64,000 nt of DNA from Burkholderia thailandensis E264 (GTDB taxonomy: Bacteria; Pseudomonadota; Gammaproteobacteria; Burkholderiales; Burkholderiaceae). This document shows positions 18,901 to 27,509 of the stretch, piece by piece. Made by a program: the position numbers and the translations under genes. A model generated the notes under the pieces. It saw nothing but the letters and a program-made list of their open reading frames with translations, made no database searches and was not told the origin of the DNA. The stretch lies in assembly GCF_000012365.1 (NCBI RefSeq), contig NC_007650.1, positions 1,984,001 through 2,048,000 of the forward strand, given 5' to 3'. Each line of letters begins with the position of its first letter. Positions within the stretch are counted from its first letter, which is position 1.

Positions 18901-21900
18901 GGAACAGCCGCTCCTGCGGATCGACGATCGCCGCCTCGCGCGGCGACATGTTGAAGAAGGCCGCGTCGAAGCGGTCGACGCCGTCGACGAAGCCGCCCCA
19001 CTTCGCGTAGGTCGTGCCCGGGTGCGCCTTGTCCGGATGGAAGTAGCGCGCGTGATCCCAGCGCTCGGCGGGCACCTCCGTCACGCAGTCGCGGCCGTCG
19101 CGCAGGTTCGCCCAGAACGCGTCGACCGAATCCGCGCCCGGATAGCGTCCGGCCAGGCCGACGATCGCGATGTCGAACGCGTCGCGGGCGGCGTCGGGCG
19201 CGCTCGCTTGCGCCGGCGCGTGCGCCTGTGCCGGTGCCTGCGTTCGCGTTTCCGGTGCCGCGCGCTCGCGCCGCGCATGCGCGCTCGCTTGCGCCGGCGC
19301 GCGCGCGGATTCCGATGCGGCTGCGGTTTGGGATGCTGGCTCCGGCTCCTGCCCCTGCCCCTGCCCCTGCCCCTGCTCCGGCTCCAGCGAACGCGCGGCG
19401 TCGCGCGCCGGCTCGGCGGACGGCGCGCGCGGCGCAAGCGGCTGCGCCGGCGCTGGCGCGAGGCGCGCGCCGTGCCCGGCGGGCAGCAGCCGCGCAAGCC
19501 GCTCGCGATGATGCGCGACGAAATAGCAGGCGAGCTCGTGCAGCGTCCGGTATTCGAAGAACAGCGTCTTCGACAGCGAGCCGAACGCCTTCTCGAGCTC
19601 GCCGTTCATGCTGACGACGACGATCGAATCGATCCCGTAGCGCTCGAGCGGCGCGTGCGCGTCGAGCCGCGACGCGGGCGTGTGCAGCGCCGTCGACAGC
19701 AGCCGCTTCAGGAGCGCGAGCGCGTGCTCGGTCAGCCGCGCGTCGTCGGCCGGCGCGGCATCGGCCGGGCGCGCATCGGGCGCATCGGACGCATCGGGCG
19801 CGGCATGTGCGACTGCGGCGGCGGGCGCGTCGTCGCGCGGGCGGGCGCCGGCGTCGGCCGGCGCGGTCGCTTGGACGTTCATCTCGGGAAGCTCCGTGGA
19901 GGAAGCCGCCGGCTCGATCGAGGCGGCGGCGGGGTCGTCTTGCGTCGGCGCGCTCGCGGCGAGCCATGCGGCGCGGCGCAGCGGCGCCGGATCGCCGTGA
20001 AACAGCACGACGTGGCTCTCGCCGCACGCGAGCGCCGCGTAGAGCGCGCCGATCGCCGCGGGCGTCGGCATCGGCCGCATCCCGAGGCTGCGCTCGAGCG
20101 CGGCGAGCGAAGCATCGTCGATCCGCATGCCGCCTTCCGCCCAGAGCGGCCAGCCGATCGACACCGTGCGCCCGCGCCGCTCGCCGGCCGCAACGCGCGC
20201 GCGGCGCCAGTGCGCGAACGCATCCATGAACGCGTTCGCGCCGCTGTAGTCGACCTGCCCGGCATTGCCGAGCGCGCCCGCCACCGACGAGAACAGCACG
20301 AAGCAATCGAGATCGAGCGACGCGGTGGCGGCATCGAGATGCCACGCGCCCTGCGCCTTCGGCGCGATGACCGCATGCAGCGCACGGGCGTCCTTGTTCA
20401 GGATGAAGTCGTCGTCGAGCACGCCCGCGCCATGCAGCACGCCGTCGAGCCGGCCGTGCCGGCTCACGATGCTTCGCACGGCGTCGCGCACGCGCGCGCC
20501 GTCCGTCACGTCCAGCGCGATGCGATCGACGGTGACGCCCGGGGCGTGCGGCGTGTCGGAGGCGTCCGTTGCGTGCCGCGCATCGGCGCGCGCCGCGCCT
20601 GGCTGCGTGCGGCTCGCGACGACGACGGTCGCATTCGCCGCGTGCGCGGCGATCGCGTCGATCAACCGGCGCGCGATGCGCCCGCCGCCGCCCGTCACGA
20701 GATAGACGCCGCCCGCCTTCCACGGCGGCGCGGCCTGCTCGGGCCACGCGTCGAGCTCGGCGAACGTCTCGACCTCGAGCGCGCCGTCGGCGTCGGCGTC
20801 GGCGTCGTTCGCGCCGAATCGCAGCCGGCGCGCGTCGGGCATCGCCGCGCAGTCGGCGAGCGCCGCCGCGATGCGCGCGGGCGAAAGACGCGACGGCAGC
20901 GCGATCTGCTGCCCGAGAACGCACGGCTGCTCCAGCGCGGCCGTCTTCAGCATCGCCGCGAGCGCGGCGGCGAACCACGGCGCGTCGTCGAGCGACACGA
21001 GCTGCAGCAGCCGCGGCGACGTCGGCCGCGCCCGCACCGCCGCCTGCAGCCGTTCGAGCACGCGCGCCGCAAGCGCGGCGAACTGTCCGGCCGGGTCGGC
21101 ATCGGCGGGAATCGGCCAGACTTCGCATGCGACGCCGCTCGCGCCGAGCGCCGCCCGGATCGGCTCGGCCGCACGCGCGTCGACGCCGACGAGCACGACC
21201 TCGCGCGGCACGCCGCCCGACGCGCCCGGCACGCCCGAGGCCCGCGCGCCACGCCATCGCGCGCGCACGGCGAGCGTGCGCGACGGCGCGCGCGCCGGCT
21301 CCCGCACGAAGCGGCGCGCGGCCAGATCCCGCACGCGCACGCAGACGTTGCCCGCGTCGTCGACCAGATCGATGTCGATTTTCGCGAGCAGCGCGTCGTC
21401 CGACGCGGTGCGGCCGCCGTCCGCGTGAGCGCCGCCGATGCGCCGCACGCGAATCGACGCCCACATCTGCGGCGCGCACGGCGCGAGCACGTCGAGGCGG
21501 CCGAGCGCGAACGGCACGGGCGCGGCGTCGAGCCGTTCGAGCTCGTCGGGCGTCTCGGCGACCGCGGCGAGCGTCGCCTGGAACGCCGAATCGACGAGGC
21601 CCGCATGCATCGGGCGCGCGTCGGCGTCGGGCAGGCCGGCCAGCACGATGCGCGCGAGCAGGTGCTCGCGCTCGCCGCGCACGTCGACGACGCCGCGATG
21701 CGACGGCCCGTAGTCGAGCCCGAGCCGCGCATAGGTTTCGTAGCAGCGCGCCGCGCTCAGCCGCGGCGCCGCGCACCGCTCGCGCAGCGCATGCAGATCG
21801 ATCTGCCCGGGCGCCGGCTCGGCGATCCGCTGCACGTGCCCCCGGCAGTGCAGCGCGCCGCCGCCGCCGGCGGTCTCGCTGCGGATCTCGAACGCGACGA

Positions 21901-24900
21901 GGCCGTCGTCGTCCGCCGGCGCGAACGCGAGCCGCACGGTGACGCTCGCGTCGACGACCTCGACGGGCCGGACCCACACGACGTTCGCCAGCGCGACCCC
22001 CGCGCCGGCGCCCGCCGCGGGCGCGAGCGCGCGCTCGGCCGCCGCGTGGATCATCTCCAGGTACGCGGCGCCCGGCAGCACGCGGCGGCCGTGCAGCAGG
22101 TGATCGCGCAGGAACGGCTCGCCGCCGTCGAACGTCGACGTGAACGCGACCTGCGACAGCGTCGACACATTCCGGTGCAGCAGCGGATGAAGCCGGCGCG
22201 ACGGATCGTGCGCGTCCCGCGCGCCGCCGTACACGTCGCCGCCGAACGGATAGCCCGGCAGCCCGATTCGCCGGCCGCCGCGCGAGAGCGCGCGCCAGTC
22301 GACGTCGTCGCCCGCGACCCACCGCTCGGCGAGCCGGTGCGCGTCGCCCGCGTGCGCATGCGTCGCGTCCGCGCGCGCGGCGCCGCGCGGCGCATGCGCG
22401 CCGCCCGCCGCGACGTAGGCGGCGAGCTGCTCGCACAGCATGTCGATCGAGTCCACGACGAACGCGGCGCGCGAGCCCATCGGCTGCCGCCCGCGCTGCA
22501 GCGTGAACGCGACGTCGGCGAGCGCCGGCCGCCGCGCGTCGTCGCCGCGCAGCGCGTCGAGCAGTTGCGCGGCGCGCTGCGTCAGTTGCGCAGGCGTCTT
22601 CGCCGACAGCGGCACGACCGTCTGCGCGTCGGGCGCATCGGGCGCATCGGGCGCATCGGGCACATCGGGCGCTCCGGTCGCGCCGGTCGCAATCGCGGCG
22701 TCGCGCGCGTCGCGATGCGCTTCGACGAGCGCGTGCGCGTTCGTGCCGCCGACGCCGAACGCGCTCACCGCGGCGAACGTGCGGCCGGCGCGCGGCGCGA
22801 TCGGCGTCGCGCGCTCGACCACGTAGAACGGCGACGACGCGAGATCGAGCGCCGGATTCGGCGCATCGAAGTTCAGGCTGGGCGGCAGCATGCGCTGCTC
22901 GAGACTCAGCGCGACCTTGACGAGGCCGACGAGCCCGGCCGCCGTGTCCAGGTGCCCGACGTTGGTCTTGACCGAGCCGAGCCCGCAATGGCCCGTGCCC
23001 GCGCCGTGCGCGCGATACGCGTCGGTCAGCGCGGCCACTTCGATCGGATCGCCGATCTGCGTGCCCGTGCCGTGCGCCTCCACGTAGACGATGTCGGCCG
23101 CGCGCACGCCCGTCCTGCGCAGCAACGCGTCGATCACCTGCGCCTGGCCGCGCACGCTCGGCGCGTAGAAGCCGGCCTTCGCCGCGCCGTCGTTGTTGAG
23201 CGCGACGTCGCGCACGATCGCGTAGATTCGGTCGCCGTCGGCGAGCGCTTCCGCGACGCGCTTGACGAGCACCGCGACGACGCCCTCGCCCGGCACCATG
23301 CCGTCCGCGTTCCGGTCGAACGTCTTGATGCGGCCGTCGCTCGAGAAATTCAGCCCCGGCTGGTGGACGTAGCCGAGCCGCTCATCGGCGAAGAGCGTCG
23401 CGGCCGCGACGAGCGCCTGCTTCGCGTCGCCCGCGCGGATCGTCTGCCACGCCGCGTACAGCGCGGCGAGCGACGACGAGCAGTTCGTGTGGACGTACAG
23501 GCTCGGCCCGGTCAGCCCGAGCTTGTACGAGATGAGCGCCGGAATCGTGCCGCCCTGCTCGAGTATCCATCCGACGTAGTCGGCCGGATCGTCGAGCACC
23601 GCCTCGGCCGCCGCGCGCGCGCCGTCGGCCTGCTTCGCCGCGTACCGGCTGTGGCTCGCCGATACGAACACCGCCGTGTCGGGCGCGTCGGCGGGCACGT
23701 AGCCCGCGTCCTCGAACGCAAGCCACGCGTGCTGCAGCAACTGCCGCGCCTGCGGGTCCATCAGCGCGGCGTCGCGCATCGAGACGCCGAAGAACTCCGC
23801 GTCGAAGCGGTGCTTGTCGGCGATCGTCGCGCGCACGCCGACCGTCTGCCGCGCGCCCGCGAGCGCCGACGCGACGCCGTGCGCCATCAGCCGCCGCGCG
23901 TCGAGCCGCTCGAGCGCCGAGCGGCCTTCGCGCAGATTGCGCCAGAACGCGCGCGCGTCTGCGGCGCCCGGCACGCGCAGCGCGATGCCGATGATCGCGA
24001 GGCCGTCGGCCGGCGCGTCGCCGTGCGAGGCGGCTCGCGCGGGCTCGCCGTCGCCGCCGGCCGCGCCGCCGCGCGAATCGATTGCGGCGGCCTTCGATGC
24101 ATGCGCATCGGACGGCGCGGCCGGCGGCGCGTCTGCCCGCTCGTCCGCCGCCCGGGGCGCTCGGTCGCGCTGCGCGCCCGCCGCCTCGCCTGCCGGCCGG
24201 CCCGGCGGCGTCGCCACCGCCGCGCCGGCTTCGACGCCCGCGCGCGCGTTCGCGCCGCCGGCGCGCGGGCGCGCCTCGGCCGACGCGATGTAGCCGGCGA
24301 TGTCCCGCACGCACGCGTACTTGAACAGCGTCGTCGCGGAGAACGTCACGCCGAACCGCTGCTCGATGCGCGCGGCGAGCGCGACCGCGAGAATCGAGTC
24401 GCCGCCCGCGTCGAAGAAGCCGTCGGTCGGGCCGATGTCGCCGACCTTCAGCGTCTCGCGCCACAGCGCGAGCACCTCGCCCTCCAGGCCCCCCACCAGC
24501 CCGCCTGCCTCCAGCCCATCCGCCGCCTGCGCGCCGGCCGCCGCGGCGAGCGGCCGCGCGGCAAGCCCGCGGCGGTCGATCTTGCCGTTCGGCGTGAGCG
24601 GCACGGCGGGCAGCGCCTCGTAGCATGCCGGCACCATGTGCGCCGGCAGCGCCGCGAGCAGCCATGAGCGCAGCGCGGACCACGACGGCGCGGCCGCGCC
24701 GCCGCGCACGACCACGTAGCCGACGAGCCGCTTGAGCCCATGCGCCTCGTTGACGACGGCGACCGCGTCCTCGATCGCCGGATGGCGCTTCAGGTGCGCC
24801 TCGATGTCGCCGAGCTCGATGCGAAAGCCGCGCAGCTTCACCTGCGCGTCCGAGCGTCCGGCGAACTCGAGCGAGCCGTCGTCGCGCCAGCGCGCGATGT

Positions 24901-27499
24901 CGCCCGTGCGGTACGCGTTCGCGCCGCGCCCGGCATTGACGAACGGATCGCGAACGAAGCGCTCGGCGCTCAACTCGGGCCGGCCCAGATAGCCGCGCGC
25001 GACGCCGTCGCCCGCGATCACCATCTCGCCGTAGAGGCCGGGCGGCAGCAGCCGGTCCTGCCCGTCGACGATGTACACGCGCGTGTTCGCCAGCGGCGCG
25101 CCGAGCGTGATCGGGCGGTCCGCCGCAATCGGCGCCATCGTCGACCAGACCGTCGTCTCGGTCGGCCCGTACATGTTCCACGCGCGCGTGCCGGTTTCGG
25201 CGAGGCGCCGCCGCACCGTCTCGGTGAGCGGCTCGGCGCCGCAGAGGAGCGCGACGCGCTCGGCGTTGCGCCAGCCCGCTTCGAACAGCATCGCGCACGC
25301 GGTCGGCGTGATTTGCATGATCGTCGGACGACGCTCGGCGATCGCCTCCATCAGCACGCGCGGATCGCGCGCGGCGTCCGCTTGCGCGAGCATGCACTCA
25401 CCGCCGACGGCGAGCGGCAGAAAGAGCTCGGGCACCGACATGTCGAACGCGTACGTCGCGAGCGCGAGCATCCGCTCGCCGGCCGCCATGCCCGGCGCGC
25501 GCGCCATCGAGCACAGCAGGTTCACGACCGCGCGGTGCGGCACCATCACGCCCTTGGGCTTGCCCGTGCTGCCCGACGTGTAGATCACGTACGCGAGATC
25601 GTCGGGCGTCGCGCGCGGCAGCGGCGCGCGCGAGCCGCCCGCCGCGCAGCGCGCCGCGTCGAGCATCACGCGCGCGCCGTCGGCGCAGAGCGGCGCCGCG
25701 ACGGGCGCGGATTCGGCGTCGGTGAGCACGTGCTCGAGCTGCGCATCGTCGACGATCGCCCGCAGGCGCGCGTCGGGATAGCGCGGATCGAGCGGCACGT
25801 ATGCGGCGCCCGCCTTCATGACGCCGATGAGCGCGGCGAGCAGATCGACCGAGCGCGTCATGCACACGCCGACGAGCGCGCGCGGCGCGGCGCCCGCATC
25901 GACGAGCGCCGCCGCGATCGCGTCGCTGCGGCGCTTCAGCTCGCCGAAGCCGAGCGCGTCGCGCGCATCGGACACCGCGCGCGCGTCGGCGCGCGTGCGC
26001 GCGTGCTCGTCGACCAGCTCGTGCAGGCAACGATCGTCCGGATACGGTGCCGCCGTCGCGTTCCATCGCGATACGATCCGCTCGCGCTCGGCCGGCGTGA
26101 CGAGCGGGTAATCCGCCAGCGGGCGCCGCGGATCGGCAAGCGTCGCGTCGAGCAGGTGGACGAAGTGATCGAGCATGCGCGCGGCGCTCGCGTCGTCGAA
26201 CAGATCGGGATTGAATTTCAGGTGCACGACGCTCGCGGACGCGCGCTCGAACACCTCGACGCCGATCTCGCTCTCGCCCGCCTGATGCTCGATCTGCAGG
26301 AAGCGCGCGCGGTGCCGCGCGCAGAACGCGGCCTCGGCGTCGGCGCCCGCGAAGTTCTGATACGCGAAGAGCGCCTGGAACACGGGCGCGAGCGCCGCGT
26401 CGCGCGGCACGTTGAGCCGCTTGACGAGCTCCGGGAACGGATACGCGGCGTGATCGCGGCCGGCGTTGAGCGTGCCCTGCACCTGCGCGGCGAACGCGGC
26501 GAACGTCAGCCGTGCGTCGACGCGGCTGCGCAGCGGCAGCAGATTGACGAAGTTGCCGACCGCGCCGCGCGCGGCGAGCGGCCGGCGCGACACCGGCACG
26601 CCGACGACGATGTCGTCCTGCGCGGCGTAGCGCGACAGCAGCAGCTTGAACACGGCGAGAAACAGCGCCGCGCGCGTGAGCCCGCCTTGCGCGGCGAACG
26701 CGGCGGCGCGCTCGCCGAGCACCTCGGGCAGCGCGCGCTGCACGACCTTGCCGTTGAACGTCTGCTGCGCGGGGCGCGGGCGGTCGAGCGGCAGCTCGAG
26801 CGCGGGCGGCGCGCCGTCGAGCGCGCGCCGCCAGTAGTCGAGCGTCGCGGCGGCGTCCGCGCTCGCGAGCCAGCGCGCCTCGTCGGCGACGTACGCGTCG
26901 TGTGCCGGCGCGAACGGCTCGATGGCGGGCGTCGCGCCCGCCGCGCGCGCGTCGTGCATCGCGAGCAGCGTGTCGACGAGCGGCAGCGTCGACGCGCCGT
27001 CGTACGACAGATGATGGACGACGAGCATCAGCACGAAATCGGCGCGGCCCCGCTCGAACGCGAAGAGCCGCCACAGCGGCCCCGCGCGCAGATCGAACGG
27101 CTCGCGCTTCGCGTCGGCGAGACGCGCGGCGAGCGCATCGTCGGACAACGCGCCGACGCGCTCGTGGCGCAACTGCGCGGGCGCCGACGAAAACGCCGCG
27201 CGCCGCGGCTCGCCGTCGCGCTCGACGATCGTCGACGTGAGGATCGGAAACGCGAGCGCGAGATCGAGACACGCGCGGCGCAGCGCATCGATGTCAAGCG
27301 CCCGCGCGACGTGCAGCACGACGGGCACGTGATACGCGGTGCTGCCGGGCGCCGCGCGCTGCGTCGCCCAGATGCCCTGCTCGACCGACGAAAGCGGCGC
27401 GCTCGCCGAGCGCTCGCGCAGCGCGTCGAGCACGCGCTGCGCCGAGCCGGTGTCGAGCAGGCCCTCGCGATAGGCGAGCAGTATGTCTTTCTTGTTCAC
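15941..27499 (-). CDS. thaH: hybrid NRPS-PKS (C-A-PCP / KS-DH-KR-ACP / KS-ACP-ACP)
   Basis: 3852 residues from a GTG at 27499 (CGGAGA upstream, 10 nt after the previous stop); the open frame extends to 27718 but that part overlaps the previous PKS gene. A docking-type helix comes first, then a condensation domain with HHLSYDG near residue 160. The adenylation domain (YTSGSTGKPKG, FDMSVPE, YGPTETT) has read-out residues of about D-M-P-Q-L-G-M-V-W-K, close to glycine codes. The PCP serine is Ser1035. Next come KS (Cys1340, HGTGT, VGHLDT), DH (HLLHGRRVLP, DSAFQ), KR (TGGGGRIAR, LDD motif, Ser/Tyr present) and ACP Ser2625. The last module is KS (DTMCSSSL, Cys2949) followed directly by two ACPs, Ser3586 and Ser3726, both GxDSIVGVEW. 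That Trp marks beta-branching ACPs, matching the downstream HMGS cassette. Linkers hold short amino-acid repeats. The gene name is from recall. Confidence 0.95.
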   Translation of the reverse strand: MNKKDILLAYREGLLDTGSAQRVLDALRERSASAPLSSVEQGIWATQRAAPGSTAYHVPVVLHVARALDIDALRRACLDLALAFPILTSTIVERDGEPRRAAFSSAPAQLRHERVGALSDDALAARLADAKREPFDLRAGPLWRLFAFERGRADFVLMLVVHHLSYDGASTLPLVDTLLAMHDARAAGATPAIEPFAPAHDAYVADEARWLASADAAATLDYWRRALDGAPPALELPLDRPRPAQQTFNGKVVQRALPEVLGERAAAFAAQGGLTRAALFLAVFKLLLSRYAAQDDIVVGVPVSRRPLAARGAVGNFVNLLPLRSRVDARLTFAAFAAQVQGTLNAGRDHAAYPFPELVKRLNVPRDAALAPVFQALFAYQNFAGADAEAAFCARHRARFLQIEHQAGESEIGVEVFERASASVVHLKFNPDLFDDASAARMLDHFVHLLDATLADPRRPLADYPLVTPAERERIVSRWNATAAPYPDDRCLHELVDEHARTRADARAVSDARDALGFGELKRRSDAIAAALVDAGAAPRALVGVCMTRSVDLLAALIGVMKAGAAYVPLDPRYPDARLRAIVDDAQLEHVLTDAESAPVAAPLCADGARVMLDAARCAAGGSRAPLPRATPDDLAYVIYTSGSTGKPKGVMVPHRAVVNLLCSMARAPGMAAGERMLALATYAFDMSVPELFLPLAVGGECMLAQADAARDPRVLMEAIAERRPTIMQITPTACAMLFEAGWRNAERVALLCGAEPLTETVRRRLAETGTRAWNMYGPTETTVWSTMAPIAADRPITLGAPLANTRVYIVDGQDRLLPPGLYGEMVIAGDGVARGYLGRPELSAERFVRDPFVNAGRGANAYRTGDIARWRDDGSLEFAGRSDAQVKLRGFRIELGDIEAHLKRHPAIEDAVAVVNEAHGLKRLVGYVVVRGGAAAPSWSALRSWLLAALPAHMVPACYEALPAVPLTPNGKIDRRGLAARPLAAAAGAQAADGLEAGGLVGGLEGEVLALWRETLKVGDIGPTDGFFDAGGDSILAVALAARIEQRFGVTFSATTLFKYACVRDIAGYIASAEARPRAGGANARAGVEAGAAVATPPGRPAGEAAGAQRDRAPRAADERADAPPAAPSDAHASKAAAIDSRGGAAGGDGEPARAASHGDAPADGLAIIGIALRVPGAADARAFWRNLREGRSALERLDARRLMAHGVASALAGARQTVGVRATIADKHRFDAEFFGVSMRDAALMDPQARQLLQHAWLAFEDAGYVPADAPDTAVFVSASHSRYAAKQADGARAAAEAVLDDPADYVGWILEQGGTIPALISYKLGLTGPSLYVHTNCSSSLAALYAAWQTIRAGDAKQALVAAATLFADERLGYVHQPGLNFSSDGRIKTFDRNADGMVPGEGVVAVLVKRVAEALADGDRIYAIVRDVALNNDGAAKAGFYAPSVRGQAQVIDALLRRTGVRAADIVYVEAHGTGTQIGDPIEVAALTDAYRAHGAGTGHCGLGSVKTNVGHLDTAAGLVGLVKVALSLEQRMLPPSLNFDAPNPALDLASSPFYVVERATPIAPRAGRTFAAVSAFGVGGTNAHALVEAHRDARDAAIATGATGAPDVPDAPDAPDAPDAQTVVPLSAKTPAQLTQRAAQLLDALRGDDARRPALADVAFTLQRGRQPMGSRAAFVVDSIDMLCEQLAAYVAAGGAHAPRGAARADATHAHAGDAHRLAERWVAGDDVDWRALSRGGRRIGLPGYPFGGDVYGGARDAHDPSRRLHPLLHRNVSTLSQVAFTSTFDGGEPFLRDHLLHGRRVLPGAAYLEMIHAAAERALAPAAGAGAGVALANVVWVRPVEVVDASVTVRLAFAPADDDGLVAFEIRSETAGGGGALHCRGHVQRIAEPAPGQIDLHALRERCAAPRLSAARCYETYARLGLDYGPSHRGVVDVRGEREHLLARIVLAGLPDADARPMHAGLVDSAFQATLAAVAETPDELERLDAAPVPFALGRLDVLAPCAPQMWASIRVRRIGGAHADGGRTASDDALLAKIDIDLVDDAGNVCVRVRDLAARRFVREPARAPSRTLAVRARWRGARASGVPGASGGVPREVVLVGVDARAAEPIRAALGASGVACEVWPIPADADPAGQFAALAARVLERLQAAVRARPTSPRLLQLVSLDDAPWFAAALAAMLKTAALEQPCVLGQQIALPSRLSPARIAAALADCAAMPDARRLRFGANDADADADGALEVETFAELDAWPEQAAPPWKAGGVYLVTGGGGRIARRLIDAIAAHAANATVVVASRTQPGAARADARHATDASDTPHAPGVTVDRIALDVTDGARVRDAVRSIVSRHGRLDGVLHGAGVLDDDFILNKDARALHAVIAPKAQGAWHLDAATASLDLDCFVLFSSVAGALGNAGQVDYSGANAFMDAFAHWRRARVAAGERRGRTVSIGWPLWAEGGMRIDDASLAALERSLGMRPMPTPAAIGALYAALACGESHVVLFHGDPAPLRRAAWLAASAPTQDDPAAASIEPAASSTELPEMNVQATAPADAGARPRDDAPAAAVAHAAPDASDAPDARPADAAPADDARLTEHALALLKRLLSTALHTPASRLDAHAPLERYGIDSIVVVSMNGELEKAFGSLSKTLFFEYRTLHELACYFVAHHRERLARLLPAGHGARLAPAPAQPLAPRAPSAEPARDAARSLEPEQGQGQGQGQEPEPASQTAAASESARAPAQASAHARRERAAPETRTQAPAQAHAPAQASAPDAARDAFDIAIVGLAGRYPGADSVDAFWANLRDGRDCVTEVPAERWDHARYFHPDKAHPGTTYAKWGGFVDGVDRFDAAFFNMSPREAAIVDPQERLFLETVYEAIEDAGYTPRTLAGGAGRDAAVGVYVGVMYQEYQLYGAQASALGEPCALPSSPSSIANRVSFFCDFDGPSIAVDTMCSSSLTAIHLACQSLRSGECAAAVAGGVNLTLHPNKYLLLSFGRFASSKGRCESFGAGGDGYVPAEGVGAVVLKPLARARADGDHVYGVIKGSALNHGGRTNGFTVPNPASQRRVILRALREAGVDPRRLGYVEAHGTGTSLGDPIEIDALSRAFAEFTQDKQFCPIGSVKSNIGHAESAAGVAALTKVLMQLKHDTLAPSLHADVLNPNIDFAATPFYVQRERADWPPAVDAGEAGGVARRRPRVCAVSSFGAGGSNAHLIVEEYVASDGERAVRSASDQLVVLSARSPEQLRERARRLRARLLADAGGTPLDALAYTLQVGREAMAYRFATIVATRDALAARLDALANDALFDGQALPGDADGFARRAERDETLVSLARDDAFRDAVGRWVAEGQLARLAQLWVRGVDLDWTLLHRSPPARISLPTYPFKRDRHWGVPNLAGLPGAAGVANVAGVAGAAGPAGVEHAASGAGAASVASAAGAASAASTASTASRAGTPSPAVAASTGETVAAPASHDAFATAGAKPGVVLAPATAAGYVATPRPKPTVMLDTDAAAAARARPGAASSPSPSSPSPLPSSPPRMSSRQHASPAAAPDPRAALLDIEAFLAGSLAAALMATTDEIDREQTFNALGVDSIVGVEWVRAINDRYGTALPATVIYDHPSVRAMARHVSSNATPGVAGVARGDASAPQAAPSAFAAAASSASGAVSPAPFASAAPPEPPASPARADGALDAAGATSLDAIRAHLVDSLAQALYVEPAEIGVDQPFAELGLDSIVGVEWITAVNRRFGTALPAVAIYDHPSVVALARFVGTQLGARLPAAQAARAGAFAGVEPGEPDARALPAAARAAAPPAHTDAAAHTDTDALLRAIERGELDAGDADAIWRRMQSRAARPEPLAQP

Positions 27500-27509
27500 G
27501 TGGTCTCCG

